From: SCN-70-22 sp046327755
GTDB taxonomy: Bacteria; Gemmatimonadota; Gemmatimonadetes; Gemmatimonadales; Gemmatimonadaceae
Direction of reading: 5' to 3'
DNA: 64,000 bases
NCBI GenBank assembly: GCA_046327755.1
Contig: JAXLXW010000007.1
Location: forward strand, 62,001-126,000
The notes beneath the pieces were generated by a model, which saw only the letters and a list, made by a program, of their open reading frames with translations, made no database searches and was not told the DNA's origin. The first letter of the stretch is position 1, and each line of letters starts with the position of its first letter. Positions 17,429 through 25,895 of this stretch are shown one piece after another. The position numbers and the translations under genes were made by a program.

Positions 17429-20378
17429 AGCGCAGCCCCACCTGCAACCGACGGCCGAGCGCGGCGCAGTTGGGCTTGTTGTAGTTCGCATTCGCGCTCC
17501 CGCTCGTCGGGAAGATCGTGGCATCGTAGCAGCCGAAGTTGCGCGAGTTGAGTGAGTTGTACAGGTCGGCCGAGATCGACACGCGCTGCCCGCCGCGCAC
17601 GACGAATCCCTTCTCGAGCCGGAAGTCGAGGTTCTGGTTGTTGAAGACGTGCCCCACGCCCAGGAAGGCGCGCGTCGGCGGCTGGTACACATACGTCTTC
17701 TCGGTGAACTGCCCCCACCCGGCGCTGGCGTCGGTGGCGCTCGAGGCAATCCCCGTCCCCAGGTTCACCACGCCGCTCAGCATGAAGTCGGCCGGGAGGC
17801 GCACGATGGCGTTGGCGACCAGTTGATGCCGCTGGTCCCCCGGGGTCACGCGCTTCGGACGATCGGCGACGGTGGTGTACCGGTCGTCGAAACCCCAGAA
17901 CAGGTCGGTGCTCTGTCCCTGCTCCTGCATCTTGGCCAGCGTGTAGGCGAGCGAGCCGCCCCACCGCGATCCGGCCAGCGGCTTCGAGACTTGCAGCTGC
18001 ATGGCGTCGTACCACGTCTTCACGCGGTCGTCGGCGGCAAAGATGGTGTTGTAGTTCGGGGCAAAGCCCCCCCACGGCGACACGCGGATGAAGTTCATCC
18101 CGTTGAAGCCGCGCAGCGCGTTGTACGAGACGGTGAGCTGGTAGTCGCCCAGCGCCTGGCGCACGCCGGCGCTGAACTGGTTGGTCCGCGGCGGCTTGAG
18201 GTCGTTCTTCACGAGGAAGACCTCCGGGGCCGTGGCAAAGCCCAGCGTGCGCAGCTGCGCCGGATCCTCGTACTTGCTGTTCCACACGGCGCAGTTGAAC
18301 TCGTTGGCGCCGCAGCTGTCCTTGAAGTTGATGGTCAGCTGGCGGAACTGCCGGCGGAATTGCTCGTCGAACAGCGTGTTCCAGTAGTTGCGGTCGTAAT
18401 AGATGCCGAAGCCGCCAAAGACGACGGTGCGCCCGTCACCCTTGAGGTCGTACGAGAAGCCGAGGCGCGGCTGGATGGCACCGAGGTAGATCGGGCGATC
18501 GCTGCGGCCGGTGGTGATGAAGTTCTCGATCCCGCCGAGGTCGTTGATGGGGCGGCGAACGACCGTCCCGCTCGCGGTGGGCTGCCCCACCGTCATCTGC
18601 GGCGCCAGGAGGCGCAGCGAGTCGGCGAGCGCCTTCGGCGTGACGTAGGAGTTGTTGATCCCGTTGGTCTCGATGTCCCAGCGAACGCCGGCGTTGATCG
18701 TGAACTTCGGGGTCACGGTCCAGTCATCCTGCAGGTACGCCCCGAACTGCACGTTGTCGGTGGAGATCTTCGGGTTGCCGAAGCCGAACGCCGCCTGGTA
18801 CGGACGGAGGTAGTTCTCGTCCGAGCGATAGCGGAGCACCGGCGTGGTGTAGAAGAAGTCCTTGATCCCCTCGTAGCCGAGGAAGTCGACCGAGGCCCCG
18901 CCCTTGACGACGTGGTCGCCCGCCAGCTGCATGCCGGAGCGCGTCACGTCGTTGCGCAGCGAGATGCGGTTCTGCGTGAACTCCTGCCGCCCTTCGCGCC
19001 CGCCGATGCGGATGATCCCGGCGTAGTCGCGCCCGATGAGCTCGGGGTTCTTGGGGCGCGGGTTCCAGATGAAGTTCTGGACGTTCACCTGCGCCTCGTT
19101 GAGCCACTTGTCACCCGCGTAGCGCCAGTTGGCGACGCCGGTGAGCGTCTTGATGGCAACATCCTCGGCCGACTGGTAGCTCGTCTGCCCGCCGAAGCCG
19201 CGGAAGTCGTTCTCCGTGCGGACATTGAGCGAGGCGTCGACCGTGCTGCGCGACGACTTGAGCCAGGTGAGCTTGCCGAAGCCCAGGTGCTCGCGGAACT
19301 CGGAGGTGAAGGCACCGGTGTATTGCGCCGGATTGAGCCCCGTCGGGGCCTGCGCCGCGTTGCCGCCCAGCGTGACGTACTGGGGCTCGTCGCGGAAGTT
19401 GAGCTCGTAGGTGCCGAAGAAGAAGAGCTTGTCCTTGGCGATGGGGCCGCCTAACGAACCGCCGGCCTGCAACCGCTCGTAGCGCGAGCGTGGCGCGGCG
19501 TTGATGACCTCGATCGGGTTGCGGGCCACGTAGGCCTTCCCGATCCCGTAGCCGAAGAGCTCCCCTTCCCAGGTGTTGGTCCCCGAGCGCGTCGTGGCCG
19601 TGATGATGGCGCTCGACGCCTTCTGGTACTCGGCCTTGTAGTTCTGCGTGATGACGCGGAACTCCTGCACCGCCGCCTGCGGGAACGGGTTCCCCTTGGA
19701 GGCGTCCTGCCCCACGACGCCGCCGCGCAGCACGTCGTTCTTGTACGTGGCGCCGTCGACGAAGATGTTCACCGCCTCGGCCGGCTGCCCGCCCGCGGCG
19801 AGGAACTTGTCCGAGTTGTTCACCGCGGTGGCGGTGATCCCCGGGACGAGCTTGGCGATGTCGAGGAAGTTGCGCTCGAAGTTGGGAAGGTTCTCGATCT
19901 GCTGGCGCGAGACGTTGGTCCCGATCTCCGACGAGCGCGCCGTCTCGGTCGCGGCGGACGAGAGGATGCGGACGCCGGCGATCTGCGTCGCGGTCTGCGC
20001 GAGCTGGAGGTCGAGGGTGAGGACCTCGCCGATGCCGACGGTGACGGCGCGCGTCTGCGCGCTGTAGCCGAGGCGGCGGACCTGCAGGTCGTAGCGGGCG
20101 GGACGAAGCCCCGCGAGGTTGTAGAAGCCGTTGCTGTTGGTGGTGGCGATGCGTTCGGCGCCGATGGCGGCGTTGCGGGCGATGATCTGCGCGTCACCGA
20201 TGGCGTTGCCGGCCGAGTCGCGCACGTAGCCGCGAATGGCGCCGGTGGTGGTCTGGGCGTGCGCCGGTGATGCCAACGCGCCGGCGGCGAGGGCGCACCC
20301 GGCGAGCGTTGCGAGCGTTGCGAGCGTGGCGAGCGTGGCGCGGATGCGCCGCTCGCGTCCAGGACGTGCGAATGTCAC
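17400..20378 (-). CDS. Oar-like TonB-dependent receptor with carboxypeptidase-regulatory domain
   Basis: 992 residues. GTG 20378 is chosen because AGGAGGAG sits just upstream and a signal peptide follows immediately (basic start, TLATLATLATLA repeat, ASPAHAQ cleavage). Order: signal, CarboxypepD_reg-like domain (TTTGAIRGYVRDSAGNAIG ... GFYNLAGLRPARYDL), plug (SRQQIENLPNFERNFLDI ... AVNIFVDGATYKND), then a long beta-barrel ending in an aromatic-poor VPQVRR. Outer-membrane importer energised by TonB; the neighbour suggests oligosaccharide, while Oar relatives have also been tied to peptides. Its stop region overlaps the downstream enzyme gene, favouring translational coupling. The stop is embedded in CGTTAGGC. 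Confidence 0.9.
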   Translation of the reverse strand: MTFARPGRERRIRATLATLATLATLAGCALAAGALASPAHAQTTTGAIRGYVRDSAGNAIGDAQIIARNAAIGAERIATTNSNGFYNLAGLRPARYDLQVRRLGYSAQTRAVTVGIGEVLTLDLQLAQTATQIAGVRILSSAATETARSSEIGTNVSRQQIENLPNFERNFLDIAKLVPGITATAVNNSDKFLAAGGQPAEAVNIFVDGATYKNDVLRGGVVGQDASKGNPFPQAAVQEFRVITQNYKAEYQKASSAIITATTRSGTNTWEGELFGYGIGKAYVARNPIEVINAAPRSRYERLQAGGSLGGPIAKDKLFFFGTYELNFRDEPQYVTLGGNAAQAPTGLNPAQYTGAFTSEFREHLGFGKLTWLKSSRSTVDASLNVRTENDFRGFGGQTSYQSAEDVAIKTLTGVANWRYAGDKWLNEAQVNVQNFIWNPRPKNPELIGRDYAGIIRIGGREGRQEFTQNRISLRNDVTRSGMQLAGDHVVKGGASVDFLGYEGIKDFFYTTPVLRYRSDENYLRPYQAAFGFGNPKISTDNVQFGAYLQDDWTVTPKFTINAGVRWDIETNGINNSYVTPKALADSLRLLAPQMTVGQPTASGTVVRRPINDLGGIENFITTGRSDRPIYLGAIQPRLGFSYDLKGDGRTVVFGGFGIYYDRNYWNTLFDEQFRRQFRQLTINFKDSCGANEFNCAVWNSKYEDPAQLRTLGFATAPEVFLVKNDLKPPRTNQFSAGVRQALGDYQLTVSYNALRGFNGMNFIRVSPWGGFAPNYNTIFAADDRVKTWYDAMQLQVSKPLAGSRWGGSLAYTLAKMQEQGQSTDLFWGFDDRYTTVADRPKRVTPGDQRHQLVANAIVRLPADFMLSGVVNLGTGIASSATDASAGWGQFTEKTYVYQPPTRAFLGVGHVFNNQNLDFRLEKGFVVRGGQRVSISADLYNSLNSRNFGCYDATIFPTSGSANANYNKPNCAALGRRLQVGLRYGLVPQVRR
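20306..20345 (-). repeat. Nine-base in-frame repeat in signal peptide (TLA repeats)
   Basis: GCGAGCGTT/GCGAGCGTG units encode the TLATLATLATLA run in the hydrophobic core of the TonB receptor signal peptide. Variation in copy number would alter h-region length. Confidence 0.7.
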
Positions 20379-20800
20379 GATCTCCTCCTCTGGTTGGGGG
20401 AACCATCCAGGTGTCGGTCGTTGCAGATGGTGCGATTCACGCGTGCGTCGCCAGCGTGTCATCGGTCCACCGGTGGACGGTGTCACCGTGAGCTGCAATC
20501 CTGTCGCGCTGTGGCGCACGCGGAGGGGGCCCCGAACATGGGGGCGCGCGCGACGGGAAGACAGATGCAAACACCTGACACCCCGCGCGGCGAGTTGCCT
20601 AACGGTAGAGGTTGGATAGGCAAGCGACGGGGAGCCGGGCCGGACCGTGTGCCTCGCCTAACGGTTCGCCCCGGCCGGCCCCCGCCGCCGAGCCGGCCGC
20701 TAGCGGTGGCGAGCCCGTGCGCCGGGCTCGGCTGCTTGTGGGGAGCGCGGAGGGGGCGCATTGTTCGCCGGTCACCCGTTGTCCCTTCACCGCCCCCGCC
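20379..20800. promoter_or_regulatory. Divergent intergenic region with palindrome and two octamer copies
   Basis: 422 bp between the minus-strand receptor and the plus-strand cyanophycinase. It contains the receptor Shine-Dalgarno (AGGAGG ahead of GTG 20378), a perfect 14-bp palindrome GTCCACCGGTGGAC at 20465-20478 that could be an operator, GCCTAACG at 20597-20604 and 20656-20663, and a 7-bp inverted repeat TTGCCTA/TAGGCAA (20595-20601, 20617-20623). No convincing -35/-10 pair was found. Confidence 0.4.
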
Positions 20801-22438
20801 ATGATGCCGTCCATCGCGCGCTCGCCACGTGCCTCGTCGAACGCTGCCGCCCTCGTGCTCGCCTCACTGGTGATGTGTTGGCCGGTCGCGCACGCGTCCG
20901 CGCAGCAACGGCGGGAGCAGGCGGCGACCGCAGCCTCGCGCGACGGCGCTCCGCGTGGTGGCGCACCGCGCGTTGGTCCACCCCGCGGAACGGTGATTGT
21001 CGTCGGTGGCGGGACGATGGGGCCGGAGATCTATCGCGCCTTCATTGATGCGGCGGGGGGGAACGAGTCGTTGCTGGTGACGGTCCCCAATGCGGGGGGC
21101 GGCGACGCCTACCCGCAGGACGGCCCCAGCACGCGCGGGTGGAAGCAGGCGGGGGCGACCAGGGTGCACACCTACTTCACCAAGGACCGCACCGTCGCCG
21201 ACGCCGACTCCTTCGTCGCGGTGCTGCAGCGCGCCGGCGGCGTCTGGTTCGAGGGAGGGCGCCAGTTCCGCCTGGTGGACGCGTACGGCGGGACGAAGAG
21301 CGAGGCGGCGTTCAACGCGGTCCTCGCGCGCGGCGGCGTCGTGGGCGGCTCATCGGCGGGGGCGTCGATCCTCGGCGACTTCCTCGTCCGTGGAGCGCCG
21401 TCGAACAACAACTTCATCATGGACTACCCGGGGTACCAGAAGGGCTTCGCCTACCTCAAGGAGGTCGGCATCGACCAGCACGTCGTGGCGCGCGAGCGCC
21501 TGGCCGACCTCGCCGACTCCATCATCCCGCGCTATCCGCAGCTGCTCGGCATCTCCGAGGACGAGGGGACGGCCTGGGTGATTCGCGGCGACACGGGGAC
21601 CATCATCGGGCGCAGCAAGGCGTTTGTGTACAACGGCCGCGACGCGAACGACGCGGGGAAGCCGTTCCTCACGCTCTTCCCGGGCGATGTCTACGACCTC
21701 GGCGCACGGCGCGTGATGCGGCGTGCCTACGAAGGGAGCGCCGTCACGCCAGCGTTCCTGGACGCGCTGTTTGCCCCGTATCGCGATGCCGCCAAGGGCG
21801 GCGCCACGGTCCTGGTCGCGCAGGATGGCAAGGTCCTGGCCGATCGCGCCTACGGCATCGCCCCGCAACCGAGGTACATGCCGGAGACGACGGTGCCGCA
21901 GTTCGCGTTAGGCGAGATGTCGGCGATCTTCACCGCCGTCTGCGAGCAGCTCCCCGAGCCGCCGGCGCGCGCGCGCCCCGCCACCGACAGCGCCGCGCCC
22001 CCTGCGGCGTCCGCGCCGCGCGCCGCGCAGGCCGCGCAGGGCGCGATGACCCCGCTGCAACGCTGTGTCTCGCAGCGCGCGGCCACCCCCGTCGGCTTGC
22101 ACAAGACGACGGCCAACGAGGCGGGGGAGGTGCAGTCCAGCGTCGACGAGCTGTATCGCGTCTCGCTGGGGCTGGAGCATCCGCCGACCTATGCGCGCAA
22201 CGCGGCCAGCGACGGCGCGCCGCGCGAGCCGATCGATGGGGGGCGCGGCTGGGCCGCCGACCAGTACGCGGGCGCCACTCGCTACCGCGCCTTTGCGGCG
22301 GCGGGAGGGAAGCGGGGCGCCTGGGTGCGCATCCCGTCGCGGCGCAGCACGATCATCATCCTGACCAATGATGCGTCGGCCGACGCCGCCGGCATGGCGG
22401 ACTCGATCGCCGACAAGCTGCTGGGGCGATCGCGGTAA
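20801..22438 (+). CDS. Exported cyanophycinase (S51) fused to degenerate beta-lactamase-like domain
   Basis: 545 residues from ATG 20801, with a signal-like leader (ALVLASLVMCWPVAHASA). Residues about 63-310 are a class-I-glutaminase-like S51 peptidase: GTVIVVGGGTMG, GVWFEGGRQFR and nucleophile Ser185 in GGSSAGAS, as in cyanophycinase, which hydrolyses the storage polymer multi-L-arginyl-poly-aspartate. Residues about 325-545 resemble the serine-hydrolase fold (VLVAQDGKVLADRAYGIA ... FALGEMSAIFTA), but the SxxK box reads E-M-S-A, so nucleophile and lysine are lost. The YxN segment is also absent. A Pro/Ala-rich insert interrupts this half. Probably an active hydrolase with a binding-only appendage. 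Confidence 0.8.
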   Translation: MMPSIARSPRASSNAAALVLASLVMCWPVAHASAQQRREQAATAASRDGAPRGGAPRVGPPRGTVIVVGGGTMGPEIYRAFIDAAGGNESLLVTVPNAGGGDAYPQDGPSTRGWKQAGATRVHTYFTKDRTVADADSFVAVLQRAGGVWFEGGRQFRLVDAYGGTKSEAAFNAVLARGGVVGGSSAGASILGDFLVRGAPSNNNFIMDYPGYQKGFAYLKEVGIDQHVVARERLADLADSIIPRYPQLLGISEDEGTAWVIRGDTGTIIGRSKAFVYNGRDANDAGKPFLTLFPGDVYDLGARRVMRRAYEGSAVTPAFLDALFAPYRDAAKGGATVLVAQDGKVLADRAYGIAPQPRYMPETTVPQFALGEMSAIFTAVCEQLPEPPARARPATDSAAPPAASAPRAAQAAQGAMTPLQRCVSQRAATPVGLHKTTANEAGEVQSSVDELYRVSLGLEHPPTYARNAASDGAPREPIDGGRGWAADQYAGATRYRAFAAAGGKRGAWVRIPSRRSTIIILTNDASADAAGMADSIADKLLGRSR

Positions 22439-22562
22439 GCAAGCGCGCTGAGCGAACACGCGGGAGGCCGGACTCCCAGCGCGGCGAAGCCGCGATCGCC
22501 CCGGGCGGGGGCGCCGGCACGGGGTGATGCGACCGCCGGTCTCGTTGCAGCGAAGGCCACGG

Positions 22563-22591
22563 TTGACCCGTGGCGATACAGCCGGTGCAAT
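22563..22591 (+). promoter_or_regulatory. Candidate sigma70-type promoter for lipoprotein cluster
   Basis: TTGACC (22563-22568), 17-bp spacer, TGCAAT (22586-22591), about 160 bases before the lipoprotein at 22755. It is the best match in the 316-bp gap 22439-22754, which otherwise holds only GC-rich short hairpins. Confidence 0.3.
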
Positions 22592-22754
22592 GCGGCGATG
22601 CAACGGCAGGGAGCGGGACGAGGTCACGGAATCGGTAACCCGTTCCGGCGTAGTGACTTGCCGCGCGTCGCCCGCCGGACGCGCTTCTTGCTTCTGACGA
22701 GGGGAACACCGGCGCTCCACGCGCCGCGCCACCACTCATCAGGAGCGCCCCGCC

Positions 22755-23387
22755 ATGCAGTTGAGAATCACGACCCTCGCCGCCGTCCTCATGGCGGGCA
22801 CCTTCGCGGTTGCCTGCTCCGACGCGTCATCGCCCACGTCCCCGATGACGTCGTCCCAGCTGGAGCCGCTCGCCGCCAAGGGCTCGAGCGGCGGTGGTGG
22901 CGGCGGTGGCGGCGGAGGTGGTGGCGGAGACGGTGGTGGCGGAGGCGGCGGCGGCGCGACCGTCGGGAAGATCCGCCGCGCCTCGGCCGGCGCAGTCTGC
23001 GACGCCGGCTCGAGCATTGGCATCACGATCGACAAGGGCTTCGCCGATCGCGCCGACGTCACGATGGCGATGACCGCATCGCCCACGCCGACGGGGCCGG
23101 CGATTCCGCCGAGCACCTTCCCCCAGACGTCGTTAGGCGGCGCCTGGGCCTTCCGCATCACCGAGCCGTCGACCGGCTTCTCGCTGATGCAGTTCTCGAC
23201 CACGATGGGGCTGGTGACGACGAGCGTGCAGATCACCAACCTCACGCGGACGGTGACCCCTGGGGTGCACACCTTCTCCTTCGTCGCCGAGAACCACCAG
23301 AGCGACGGCATCACCGACTTCTTCACGCTGATGGCGCTTCCGGTGCACGAGACGTGCACGGCGACCATCACGCTCATCGCCGACTGA
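22755..23387 (+). CDS. Poly-glycine lipoprotein, first of three
   Basis: 210 residues. AGGAGCG precedes ATG 22755. Lipobox is TFAVACSD, then ASSPTSP, then EPLAAKGSS and a glycine tract of 13 Gly, one Asp and 8 Gly (22890-22955). The ~145-residue C-terminal region begins VGKIRRASAGAVCDAG and contains two Cys likely to pair, with beta-rich alternation; no family recognised. The leader layout matches the lipoproteins at 10523 and 24473. Followed 43 bases later by the next lipoprotein, so co-transcription is likely. Confidence 0.78.
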   Translation: MQLRITTLAAVLMAGTFAVACSDASSPTSPMTSSQLEPLAAKGSSGGGGGGGGGGGGGDGGGGGGGGATVGKIRRASAGAVCDAGSSIGITIDKGFADRADVTMAMTASPTPTGPAIPPSTFPQTSLGGAWAFRITEPSTGFSLMQFSTTMGLVTTSVQITNLTRTVTPGVHTFSFVAENHQSDGITDFFTLMALPVHETCTATITLIAD

Positions 23388-23430
23388 CGTCACGACTCCG
23401 CCTTCCCAACCCCTCATCCGGAGTTCGTGC

Positions 23431-24438
23431 ATGTCGCTCGCGTCCACGTACCGCCCGATCGCGGCGTCAAGGTTCGTCGCGCTCGCCACACTTACCGTCA
23501 GCGCATTCCTCACCGGGTGCGCTGACGACCAGGGGCCGTCTGCTCGCGCGTTGGCGCCGGTGTCTGCCAACCCGGTGGTCATTCCGTATGTCCCCGGCGA
23601 TCTCTCCACGTCGCTCACCGCCAGTGGTCCGCTGACCAACGGGAGCGTCTCGCAGTTCAACGTCACCATCACCAATGCGGGGACGCAGTCGTACACCGAC
23701 ACCGTCTTCACCTGGGTGATGATCCCGGCGGGGATGAAGCGTCAGGTGGACGCCCCCGTTCCCGGTGCCAACCCGCGCATTCAATGTGAGACCTACCGGG
23801 GGACCAATGGCGGGCTGACGCAGTCGCAGTTCAGCGACTGGTGCCGCATCTGGTACACCACCGGAGTTGCAGCTGGCCAGTCGGTCACGGCGATCGTCCC
23901 GGTGAAGCTCCTCGCCGAGGGCGACTTCCGGACGACGGCGGGGACGCAGGTGAAGCAGTTCTATACCTACGTCGCGCTGGACCAGGTGTGGGCCAACGTG
24001 CACGTCGCCCCGACGACGAAGGTGGGCGGTGGTGGCGGTGGTGGCGGTGGTGGCGGCGGAACCGGCTCGCCCGACCTGCAGGCGGGCGCCAAGTCGAGCA
24101 CGGAATCTCCCGCTCCCGGGTCGACCTTCACGCTCACATTCACCGCGAGGAATGTCGGGAAGGTCGACGCGGAGAACCCGGTCTTCACCGCCACCCTCCC
24201 GGCGGGCATGACGGCGCTCGCGACCACGTACGACTTCGGCAGCTGCACCGTGTCAGGTGCGCTCGTCAGCTGCACCACCACCCACCCGGTGGTGCCCGGT
24301 GCCACGGCGGTCGCGACCGTGACGTTGGCCGCTCCGTCCGTCGCGGGAGCGTACTCGACCACGAGTGCATGGTCGACCTCCAATGGTGACGCCAACCCGA
24401 GCGACAACAGCGCCGCGATCAGCGTCACCGTGAAGTAG
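23431..24438 (+). CDS. Lipoprotein with DUF11-like repeats separated by poly-glycine
   Basis: 335 residues. ATG 23431 has GGAG upstream. The signal ends AFLTGCADD (lipobox). Residues about 50-190 and 215-335 are two Ig-like/DUF11-type modules, separated by a 12-glycine linker (24025-24060). The first contains LTNGSVSQFNVTITNAGTQS; the second contains TFTLTFTARNVGKVDAENP and ends NPSDNSAAISVTVK. DUF11 modules occur in surface and cell-envelope proteins. Unlike its neighbours the glycine tract lies mid-protein. Middle gene of a three-lipoprotein run with short spacers. Confidence 0.8.
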   Translation: MSLASTYRPIAASRFVALATLTVSAFLTGCADDQGPSARALAPVSANPVVIPYVPGDLSTSLTASGPLTNGSVSQFNVTITNAGTQSYTDTVFTWVMIPAGMKRQVDAPVPGANPRIQCETYRGTNGGLTQSQFSDWCRIWYTTGVAAGQSVTAIVPVKLLAEGDFRTTAGTQVKQFYTYVALDQVWANVHVAPTTKVGGGGGGGGGGGGTGSPDLQAGAKSSTESPAPGSTFTLTFTARNVGKVDAENPVFTATLPAGMTALATTYDFGSCTVSGALVSCTTTHPVVPGATAVATVTLAAPSVAGAYSTTSAWSTSNGDANPSDNSAAISVTVK

Positions 24439-24472
24439 TCGGCGTTCCATCCCCCTCACCCCGGACTCCGCC

Positions 24473-24985
24473 ATGATCCATTTACGCTCCGCGGTCGTCA
24501 TCGCCGTGGTGGCGACCATCGCCACCGCCTGTTCCGATGCAACGTCGCCTGCCACGGGGCCGGCCGTCGTGCACGCCACGGATGTGCTCCTGGCCAAGGG
24601 AGCCGGAGGTGGTGGCGGCGGCGGGGGCGGCGGCGGAGGCGGTGGCGGGACGCCGGGCGATACCTTCGCGCCCTCGATTACCTACACCGAGACTGCCTGC
24701 CCCATCCCGGCGACGATTCGCGCCGACTACCTGGACATCTACCACTGCGCGCTCGGCAAGTTCACCTCGAAGCCTCGCGACTTCGTCCTTCGGGTGAGCG
24801 GCCACACCACCCTCGCGGCCGGGACGTTGCGCGAGATCCGCGCGACGTCGGCCATCACCTTGCCGTGCGGGATCACCGCATCCGTCGGGCGGTGGTTGGA
24901 GTCGGCGTCGGCCGTCATCTCGCCGGCGGGGTCGCCCAACACGCTCTACTCCGAGTCGGACAAGATTCCCGACACCTGCCCCTGA
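24473..24985 (+). CDS. Poly-glycine lipoprotein, third of cluster
   Basis: 170 residues from ATG 24473, 34 bases after the previous stop. Lipobox is ATIATACSD, then ATSPATGPAVVHATDVLLAKG, then 15 consecutive glycines (24605-24649) in mixed GGN codons. The C-terminal ~110 residues (SITYTETACPIPATIRADY ... SDKIPDTCP) include four or more Cys and no known motif. The pre-glycine segment VLLAKG is nearly the same as in the unlinked protein at 10523. Contains one of the few TTA codons outside the octamer context (HLR near the start). Confidence 0.78.
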   Translation: MIHLRSAVVIAVVATIATACSDATSPATGPAVVHATDVLLAKGAGGGGGGGGGGGGGGGTPGDTFAPSITYTETACPIPATIRADYLDIYHCALGKFTSKPRDFVLRVSGHTTLAAGTLREIRATSAITLPCGITASVGRWLESASAVISPAGSPNTLYSESDKIPDTCP

Positions 24986-25097
24986 CCACGGGAATGGTGA
25001 AGGGCGCCAGCGGTCGTCGACGGGGGAGTCGGCGGCCGCTGGTTGCGTTCGGGCGCTAGCTTACCGGCGCCGCGACATCGCGCGTGTCACCCCGATC

Positions 25098-25787
25098 ATG
25101 CGTCACCCCGCCACCCCGCCCGTGATCCCCTTTCGCCCGGCCGCCGTCATCTGCGACATGGACGGCCTCCTCGTCGACAGTGAACGCCTCGAACGCCGCG
25201 TGTGGCAGCTGGCGGCGCGCGACCACGGCGTCGAGATGAGCGACGAGCGCTTCGCAACCTTCATCGGCCACCCGATCGACGAGTGCGAACGGATGCTCGC
25301 CGGCTACTACGGCGACGCGCTCGATATCGCCGCCTATCGTGACACGTGCCACCGGCACATGCGCACCATCGTCGACGCCGAGGGGGTGCCGCTGCGTCCT
25401 GGGGCCGCCGCGTGGCTCGACTTCGTGGCGGCGCTGGCGATCCCATTGGGTGTGGCGACGTCGAGCGGACCGGCGCTCGTGCAGGAGCGCCTCGGCTCGC
25501 AGCTGCACCGCTTCCATGCGGTGGTCACGCGCGCCGACGTGGCGCGCGGCAAGCCCGATCCCGACCTCTACCTCGAGGCAGCGTCACGACTCGGCGCCGA
25601 TCCCGCCTCGTGCCTCGCGCTGGAGGACTCGCCCACCGGGGCGCGGGCGGCGATGGCGGCGGCGATGCCCGTCCTCATCGTCCCCGACATGGTGCATCCG
25701 CCCGCGCAGATCGCGCGCCAGGCCGCGGGGGTGTATGCGTCGCTCGACGCGGTGCGCGAGGCGGCGGCGCGCGCCTGGGTCCGTTGA
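25098..25787 (+). CDS. HAD-superfamily phosphatase/phosphomutase (beta-PGM-like)
   Basis: 229 residues. Motif I is D20-M-D22-G-L-L-V-D-S-E (nucleophile and acid/base aspartates). A small alpha-helical C1 cap is followed by motif II (GVATSS), motif III lysine in RGKPDPDLY, and motif IV LEDSPTG. This set is typical of subfamily IA, the beta-phosphoglucomutase/6-phosphogluconate-phosphatase (YniC/YcjU-like) group. The substrate, probably a sugar phosphate, is not defined by sequence. No signal peptide; cytoplasmic. Stands between the lipoprotein cluster and a convergent DUF5916 gene. Confidence 0.87.
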   Translation: MRHPATPPVIPFRPAAVICDMDGLLVDSERLERRVWQLAARDHGVEMSDERFATFIGHPIDECERMLAGYYGDALDIAAYRDTCHRHMRTIVDAEGVPLRPGAAAWLDFVAALAIPLGVATSSGPALVQERLGSQLHRFHAVVTRADVARGKPDPDLYLEAASRLGADPASCLALEDSPTGARAAMAAAMPVLIVPDMVHPPAQIARQAAGVYASLDAVREAAARAWVR

Positions 25788-25840
25788 GCGCGATGCGCTC
25801 CTGCTGGCGCACCCGAGCCGGGGCGCGTGAGGCCGCGTCG

Positions 25841-25891
25841 CGCGTTAGGTAGTGGCACGCGTTAGGCCGCGGCACGCGTTAGGCCGCGGCG
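25841..25891. repeat. 17-bp tandem repeat containing the GTTAGG core
   Basis: Three adjacent 17-mers (25841-25857, 25858-25874, 25875-25891), each CGCGTTAGG followed by an 8-base GGC-rich end. Copies 2 and 3 each contain the octamer CGTTAGGC. Located between the convergent stops at 25787 and 25896. Confidence 0.8.
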
Positions 25892-25895
25892 CGCG

